From NCBI GenBank assembly GCA_963807385.1, contig CAWEBQ010000001.1, positions 1-9,923 of the forward strand: 9,923 bases of DNA, read 5' to 3'. Origin of the DNA: JBDTSW01 sp963807385 (lineage in GTDB: Bacteria; Actinomycetota; Thermoleophilia; Solirubrobacterales; 70-9). This document shows, piece after piece, positions 5,512-9,923 of the stretch. Within the stretch, counting starts at the first letter, position 1; the number at the start of each line of letters is the position of its first letter. Under the pieces are notes generated by a model. It was given only the letters and a program-made list of their open reading frames with translations. It was not told the origin of the DNA and did not search any database. Position numbers and translations under genes: made by a program.

Positions 5512-6007
5512 GCCTCGGACCGAACGTCCAGAGCTTGTTGCCGACGAAGTTGGCCGGCATCGCGACCGCGACCGCCAGCGCCTGGCCCGGAAGCTCCGCC
5601 AGACCCGCCACGTCGACCAGCAGGTAGAGCACGGCGAGGTTGATGGTGAGGCCGAGGACGCTGACCGTGAGGAAGCGCCAGGCCTGCTCGCCCGCGTGGC
5701 CGCCGGCGGCGTCGAAGGTCCAGTGGCGGTTCCAGAGGAAGTTGTTGGTGACGGCGACGCAGAAGGCGCCGATCGCGGCGGGGATGTGGTGGGCGCCGAG
5801 TCCCTCGACCAGCGCCGCGAAGGCGATCAGGTTGACGACGTAGCCGGAGGCGCCAACGACGCCGAACTTGAAGAGCTCGACCCAGGCGGCGGGCTCGCGC
5901 GCGCCGCGGTTGACCCGCTGCACGATGCCCCAGGTCCATTGCGCGGCGGCCGCCCACGAGCCGCTCGGGGGGGCGGGCGCCGCGGCGCTCTCAGCCGTGT
6001 CGCTCAC
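5492..6007 (-). CDS. GtrA family membrane protein
   Basis: 171 residues with four predicted helices: about 45-69 (ELFKFGVVGASGYVVNLIAF), 75-93, 108-135 (WRFLTVSVLGLTINLAVLYL) and 138-157. The two half-repeat signatures of GtrA proteins are present: NNFLWNRHWTF (88-98) and NFVGNKLWTF (153-162). The family is involved in moving polyprenyl-linked sugars across the membrane or assisting GT-C glycosyltransferases in cell-surface glycan synthesis. The first 40 residues are a polar, Ala-rich cytoplasmic extension. The start is GTG 6007, four bases after the stop of the upstream phosphodiesterase-like gene on the same strand, so they form an operon with coupled translation. A longer in-frame start at 6106 would overlap that gene by about 95 bases. 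Confidence 0.87.
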   Translation of the reverse strand: MSDTAESAAAPAPPSGSWAAAAQWTWGIVQRVNRGAREPAAWVELFKFGVVGASGYVVNLIAFAALVEGLGAHHIPAAIGAFCVAVTNNFLWNRHWTFDAAGGHAGEQAWRFLTVSVLGLTINLAVLYLLVDVAGLAELPGQALAVAVAMPANFVGNKLWTFGPRLSRRAR

Positions 6008-6011
6008 CCGA

Positions 6012-7558
6012 TCAGGATGGCACGAGGGCGCCGAAATGATCGAGGACGAGGCTTGCGACATCGGCGATCTGCCACTGCTCGCGCGAGTTCGCCGGAGCCC
6101 CCTCAACGCCCACGGTGAGCAGGGGAACCAGTGAGTCCTCCGCAGTCAGCGCGCCGTGGCTGCCGCCGCCGACGTGGGTCATGCCGCCCCAGTCCACCGT
6201 CTCGTAGCCCGAAGCCAGCGAGACCAGGACGTCGCCGGCGTGGGCGGCGGTGAGCGCGGCCCACAGGCGGGCGAGCGCGTCGGGATGGGACTCGCTGGCG
6301 ATCCGGCCGTCGCGCGGGCCGAGGCCGAGGATCGAGCGGTCGCCGTCGAGGTCCCATCCGCCCCCGCGAAGGTCCTCCTCGCCCGCTCCCGGGCAAAAGC
6401 GAAGCTCGCCCGCGCCGGACTCGACCACCGCCTCCGCCCCGTCGAGCCCGGGCGCGCCGACGCCGGTTCGTTCCAGCGGCTCGCCGTCGGGGCCCGCGAG
6501 CCAGCCGAGGACGTCGGCCTCCGGGCTGCCGCGGATCCGCCGGCGGACGTCCTCGTGCGCGCGCAGCCGCCGGCGCCCCTGCGCCAGGACGTAGACGGCG
6601 GCGGCCCGCGCCGTGGGGCTCACCGCCAGCTCCGCGGCGTCGGGCGCCTCGTCGTTGGGCCCCAGGACCCGCCACTCGGCTCCCAGCAGCCCGCCAGGTC
6701 GTAGCCGGACTCGACGTCGCTTTGGGCGTGGTCGGCGGTGAGGATCACGGCGTGCCCCTCGCAGAAGGCGTCGATCCCGCCCGCCTCGTCGACCAGCTCG
6801 CCGAACGCGGCGTCGGCGAGGGCGATCGCCGAGGGCTGGCCGCCGGGCCCGGCCTTGTGTGAGTGGTGGTCGTTGTCGGGGAGGCTGAAGAGCAGGAAGT
6901 CGTAGGCGTCGTCGCGCACCAGCTCGCGGCCGACGCAGCCCGAGTACTCGTCGCGGGTGCCGGGCCGCGCCAGGGTCGGCTTGCAGGGCACCTTCCGGGA
7001 GGCGTAGAGCTCGCCCCAGAAGAGCTCGTCGGGGCCCCAGGTGGCGTGGTGGAACTTCGCGGCGAGGGCGACCTGGCGCAGCAGTCCCTCGAGCCCCATC
7101 TCGTGCCGGGTCCGCCCGCGGTAGACGAGAAACGGGGTGCACGCGGTCCGCACGCCCCGGTCGCCGAGGCTCTCGAACACCGTCTCCACCCCGGTCGAGA
7201 GATGGGACATGTTGAGGTTGTAGACGGTGTCGTAGAGGCTGCGGAAGAGGCCGAACGCGCGGGTCGCCTCGAGCGAGTTCCCGTACTCGACGTAGCGCTT
7301 CTCGACCCGGTGGTACCAGTTCATCCCCATGATCCCGTGGCCGGGAGAGCCGTCGGCGCCGAGGCCCGGGCGGGCGCCGGTGGCGATCTCGGCGTTGCAG
7401 ACGGGGGTGACGCTGGGGAACGAGGAGACGCAGTCGGAGACCAGCTCGCCGCGCTCGAGCAGCGCCCCGAAGTTGGGCGCCTCCCCCGCTCGCACCGTGC
7501 GCCGCAGCATGTCCATCCGCAGCGAGTCGACGACGATCAGGCAGAGCTTGCGGGCCAC
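6012..7558 (-). CDS. Type I phosphodiesterase/nucleotide pyrophosphatase-like (alkaline phosphatase superfamily) enzyme, one frameshift
   Basis: 515 residues after adding one base. The metal and nucleophile motifs of the superfamily are in order: LCLIVVDSLRMDML (D11), FPSVTPVCNAEIATG with T51 as likely nucleophile, HGIMGMNWYHR (74-84), SLPDNDHHSHKAGP (D228, H232), LTADHAQSD (D276, H277), and near the C-terminus a last His in GGGSHGAL. It probably hydrolyses a phosphodiester or phosphomonoester; the substrate is unknown. No signal peptide is visible, so it is probably cytosolic. The frame breaks after residue 290: YDLAG should continue LLGAEWRVLGPNDEAPDAAE, which requires one more base in the CCC run at 6690-6692. 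GTG 7558 follows a TAGCCT box by 8 bases. It is the first gene of an operon with the GtrA gene and divergent from the M23-like gene. Confidence 0.82.
6690..6692 (-). other. Frameshift site in the phosphodiesterase-like gene (one base missing in a CCC run)
   Basis: Upstream, the frame reads DVESGYDLAG and then CWEPSGGSWG; the neighbouring frame reads LLGAEWRVLGPNDEAPDAAELAV and stays open to the stop at 6012. Lengthening the CCC run by one base joins them without losing a residue. Confidence 0.78.
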
Positions 7559-7566
7559 GGCGGCTG

Positions 7567-7572
7567 AGGCTA
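7567..7572 (-). promoter_or_regulatory. -10-like TAGCCT before the phosphodiesterase-like gene
   Basis: On the minus strand TAGCCT ends 8 bases before GTG 7558. It forms one half of a divergent pair with the TACAGT box at 7621-7626; the two start codons are 76 bases apart. Confidence 0.45.
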
Positions 7573-7620
7573 GCGCGACGATGTCTGACCGAACCGACGC
7601 GTCGGGCGCGCGCGAGCGGA

Positions 7621-7626
7621 TACAGT
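7621..7626 (+). promoter_or_regulatory. -10-like TACAGT before the M23-like gene
   Basis: TACAGT ends 8 bases before ATG 7635. It supports this start over in-frame codons further upstream, which would lie inside the divergent gene. Confidence 0.5.
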
Positions 7627-7634
7627 CCACGCCG

Positions 7635-9923
7635 ATGGGACCGGTGGGGGGTAGAGCCGCGAAGGCGGCATGGCCGGCCGCGGCTGCGGCGATCGTCGCT
7701 TTTGCGCTGCCGGCCGGCGCGGGCGCCGAGGGGATCGACGGGTTCTGCCCCACCGCCGGGAATGGCCCACCGAAGCTGGTCGAGCTCCAGCCCGTCGACT
7801 CGAAGGTGATCAAGGTCGCGCGGGTCGCCGGGAGCACCGCCAACGAGGCGGACGAGTGGGAGATGCACCTCGATGCCTGGCTTTGCGTGCCGGGCGGGAC
7901 CGCCAACCACACGGTGACCGCCGTGAAGCTCCAGGACTTCGACTCGTCGGGCAACCTGATCCGCACCCGTACCCCCGCTCTTCAGGGCGACACGATCGCC
8001 AACAAGCCGAACATCGGCATGGACCCACTCGTCCTGCGCGAGCCCGCGGCCCCGAACGCCGGAAACGCCGAGACGGGCCAGTACCCCTATCCGCTGCCGG
8101 CCAAGACGCGGGTCGAGCTCCGTCTCGAGTCGGTCGTAAACGGCGCCACCGAGACGATCGCGAGGACCTTCCCGGTCGCGGAGCACCGATCGCCGAAGGG
8201 CGGCTACTTCGCCCCCTTCCGCCAGGACGACTGGACGGACCCAAGCTACCGCTGGGCCGAGCTCTACCACCCCAGCTGGAACCAGCAGCGGTGGGCGCTC
8301 GACCTGCGCGGCGCCCGGCCCACGGGGCCCAACTCGTGGAGCGAGCTGAAGGCGAACGCCACCTCGCCCTACGCCGACAACGAGTACGTCGCCTACGACA
8401 TGCCGATCTACTCGATGTCGGACGGAGAGGTGATCGCGTGCAACAACGGCACGCCCGACGACACGACCGGGCCCTTCGCCGGCGGAAACCACATCTGGGT
8501 CCGGACCGGGCGCGAGTACGTCGTCTACGCGCACTTCAGGGAGAACTCGATCCCGGACTACCTGTGCCCCGGCGAGGAGGAGGAGCTTCAGAAGCTCGCC
8601 GACCCCGTGAACGACCCGCCGAGCGACAAGCCCTACCAGATCGAGGCCGGAACGCTTCTCGGCTTCGTCGGCGACACCGGCAACTCGAGCCATCCGCATC
8701 TCCACGTACACACCCAGCTCGGGCTGCCGACCCCCTGGGGGGACGCCTATTCGGAGTGGGGGCTCCCGGCCGACGGGCGGCCGATCAACCTGATGAACAC
8801 CCGGGTCCATCCCGAGGCGAGCGGCTGGAACGACGCGAACGCGAGCACCATCGATCCGCCCGCGGCCCTGCCGTACTTCGTGCGGGCCGAGGGCGATCCC
8901 TGCGAGCAGATGGTGGAGATCCCGTTCCTCGAGGAGGAACCGAAGATCGAGATCCCGTCGGAGTGCTTCCCCGACGTCTACAACACGATGGTCTACCGCG
9001 GCTTCAGGCCGGTGCACATCGACGTCACCGAGGTCGGAGGCTCACGCTCGTGGACGACGATCTGGCGCTACTCGAACGAGGCTAACTGGGGCTTCTACTA
9101 CGGGTTGACCGAGGAGCAGGCGGAGGCGACGATCTTCGGCTCGTCCTTCGAGGTGCTGGAGGTCGAGTCCTACCGGGCCGGCGGCAACGTCCGCTACGCG
9201 GTGATCCTCGTTGACAACCCCGATACGCCGTCGCAGCACGTGGCGGTCGGCGAGACCGTCGCCGAGTGGTCCCAGACGCACGCCACCCAGACGTCGGTCG
9301 GCCGCTGGCCGGTGATGATGTCCGTCACCGAGGGCGGTGACGACGTCGCCTACATCACGACCGTCTACCAGCTCGCCGACGTCGGCTCGAACTTCGTCCA
9401 CGCCGGGCTGACCAACTTCGACCAGGCGTTTACCGACAACGCGAATGCCGGGCGCCAGCTCCAATGGGTCGAGAGCCACGTCGAGGACGGCGTGGTGCGC
9501 TTCTCCGGGCTCTGGTACGAAAACCTGACCGGCGGATACGCCGCCTCCGGGCAGCGGGACTACGACGGGATCTTCGACGACTACCTGACCCACACGGCCA
9601 ACGGCGGCTTCACGAGGTCGCTGACCGGGTGGCACCTGAACAACCAGTTCTCCTACCGCGGCCTGTGGCGCGGGCCGCCGATCGCCCAGATCACGGGCGG
9701 CCCCACCGGGCCGACGAAGAAGGACAAGGCCGAGCTTTCGTTCACGCTCAGCGACCCGTTCGCAACCGCACGGTGCAAGCTCGACTCGAAGTCCTGGCGC
9801 CTGTGCACGTCGCCGACGCTGTTCAAGAACCTGCCCGACGGCAAGCACACCTTCAAGCTGCGCGGGATCGCGCGCGAGGTGATCGAGGGCAGCGAGGTCC
9901 AGCGCACGTGGAAGGTGAAGTAG
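7635..9923 (+). CDS. Secreted multidomain protein: degenerate M23-like peptidase domain, BTRD-like repeats, Ig-like C-terminus
   Basis: 762 residues, complete; stop TAG 9921-9923. Residues 1-31 are a signal peptide ending in AGA before E32. Residues about 190-370 form an M23/LytM-like domain: YAHF (H300), GTLLGFVGDTGNSS and HPHLHVH (H355, H357). However, the first zinc-binding motif HxxxD reads RWALD (R219, D223), so the first His is missing. Residues 456-679 are four to five divergent repeats of about 50 residues starting near 456, 505, 556, 606 and 657 (GFRPVHIDVTEVGG, SFEVLEVESYRAGG, GRWPVMMSVTEGG, GRQLQWVESHVEDG, GGFTRSLTGWHLN), resembling Pfam BTRD1 (bacterial tandem repeat domain). Residues about 682-762 are Ig-like, with ARCKLDSKSWRLCTSP, PDGKHTFKLRGIA and RTWKVK. 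It is probably a cell-wall or extracellular protein that binds rather than cuts, or uses altered metal ligands. Confidence 0.85.
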   Translation: MGPVGGRAAKAAWPAAAAAIVAFALPAGAGAEGIDGFCPTAGNGPPKLVELQPVDSKVIKVARVAGSTANEADEWEMHLDAWLCVPGGTANHTVTAVKLQDFDSSGNLIRTRTPALQGDTIANKPNIGMDPLVLREPAAPNAGNAETGQYPYPLPAKTRVELRLESVVNGATETIARTFPVAEHRSPKGGYFAPFRQDDWTDPSYRWAELYHPSWNQQRWALDLRGARPTGPNSWSELKANATSPYADNEYVAYDMPIYSMSDGEVIACNNGTPDDTTGPFAGGNHIWVRTGREYVVYAHFRENSIPDYLCPGEEEELQKLADPVNDPPSDKPYQIEAGTLLGFVGDTGNSSHPHLHVHTQLGLPTPWGDAYSEWGLPADGRPINLMNTRVHPEASGWNDANASTIDPPAALPYFVRAEGDPCEQMVEIPFLEEEPKIEIPSECFPDVYNTMVYRGFRPVHIDVTEVGGSRSWTTIWRYSNEANWGFYYGLTEEQAEATIFGSSFEVLEVESYRAGGNVRYAVILVDNPDTPSQHVAVGETVAEWSQTHATQTSVGRWPVMMSVTEGGDDVAYITTVYQLADVGSNFVHAGLTNFDQAFTDNANAGRQLQWVESHVEDGVVRFSGLWYENLTGGYAASGQRDYDGIFDDYLTHTANGGFTRSLTGWHLNNQFSYRGLWRGPPIAQITGGPTGPTKKDKAELSFTLSDPFATARCKLDSKSWRLCTSPTLFKNLPDGKHTFKLRGIAREVIEGSEVQRTWKVK

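Noticed and set aside
6012..9017. 1001-codon open frame on the minus strand
   Set aside because: Only its last part (6012 to about 6690) is the true end of the phosphodiesterase-like gene. The rest runs antisense to the M23-like gene and reads as Arg/Gly/Val-rich shadow sequence.
1..9923. CRISPR array, tRNA/rRNA, insertion sequence or prophage
   Set aside because: No regularly spaced direct repeats, no cloverleaf or rRNA-like segment, no transposase or integrase motif and no terminal inverted repeats with target duplications were seen.

Overview
The window is GC-rich, densely coded and strongly GC-biased at third codon positions. Its gene families (PepSY-like/polytopic glycosyltransferase-type membrane protein, AbrB/PIN toxin-antitoxin pair, GtrA, a secreted M23-like protein with an Ig-like tail ending in WKV) suggest a high-GC actinobacterium. 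My best guess is the Thermoleophilia/Solirubrobacterales; this is inferred from recognition, not from a marker gene. I see no rRNA, tRNA, CRISPR array, insertion sequence or phage gene.

Layout. Positions 1-1475 (-) hold the N-terminal 491 codons of a membrane glycosyltransferase-like protein that runs off the left edge and carries two one-base frameshifts. Next is 1559-2146 (+), an unrecognised 195-residue protein. It meets tail to tail a gamma-glutamylcyclotransferase-like gene (2131-2672, -), which is also frameshifted. Divergent from that is 2754-3422 (+), a protein with an unknown N-terminal domain and two TPRs. A VapB/VapC-type toxin-antitoxin pair follows (3533-4152, +), then a single-domain cupin (4189-4548), an orphan GroES-like protein (4672-5025) and a conserved hypothetical (5092-5511), all on +. 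The minus strand then carries a two-gene operon: a type I phosphodiesterase-like enzyme (7558-6012, one frameshift) followed four bases later by GtrA (6007-5492). The right end is filled by a complete secreted 762-residue protein (7635-9923): degenerate M23 peptidase-like domain, four to five BTRD-like tandem repeats and an Ig-like C-terminal domain.

The most interesting signal is regulatory. Three starts (1559 +, 2672 -, 2754 +) are preceded by the same bipartite element, GCGTCAGAT(T)CGG plus CGACT[C/T], at identical distances (first base 37 nt, second block 13 nt before the start codon). This looks like the -35/-10 pair of an alternative sigma factor, or an activator site plus core promoter, driving leaderless transcripts. 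It ties together the unknown protein, the GGCT-like enzyme and the TPR protein as a small co-regulated set. The other genes instead tend to have a TANNNT -10-like hexamer 6-11 nt before the start codon, consistent with leaderless or near-leaderless transcription from the housekeeping sigma factor. The toxin-antitoxin pair has its TACACT box inside a perfect 7-bp inverted repeat, a likely autoregulatory operator.

At least four reading-frame breaks lie in or beside GGG/CCC runs in otherwise well-conserved genes, so sequence error at short homopolymers is at least as likely as real pseudogenisation.
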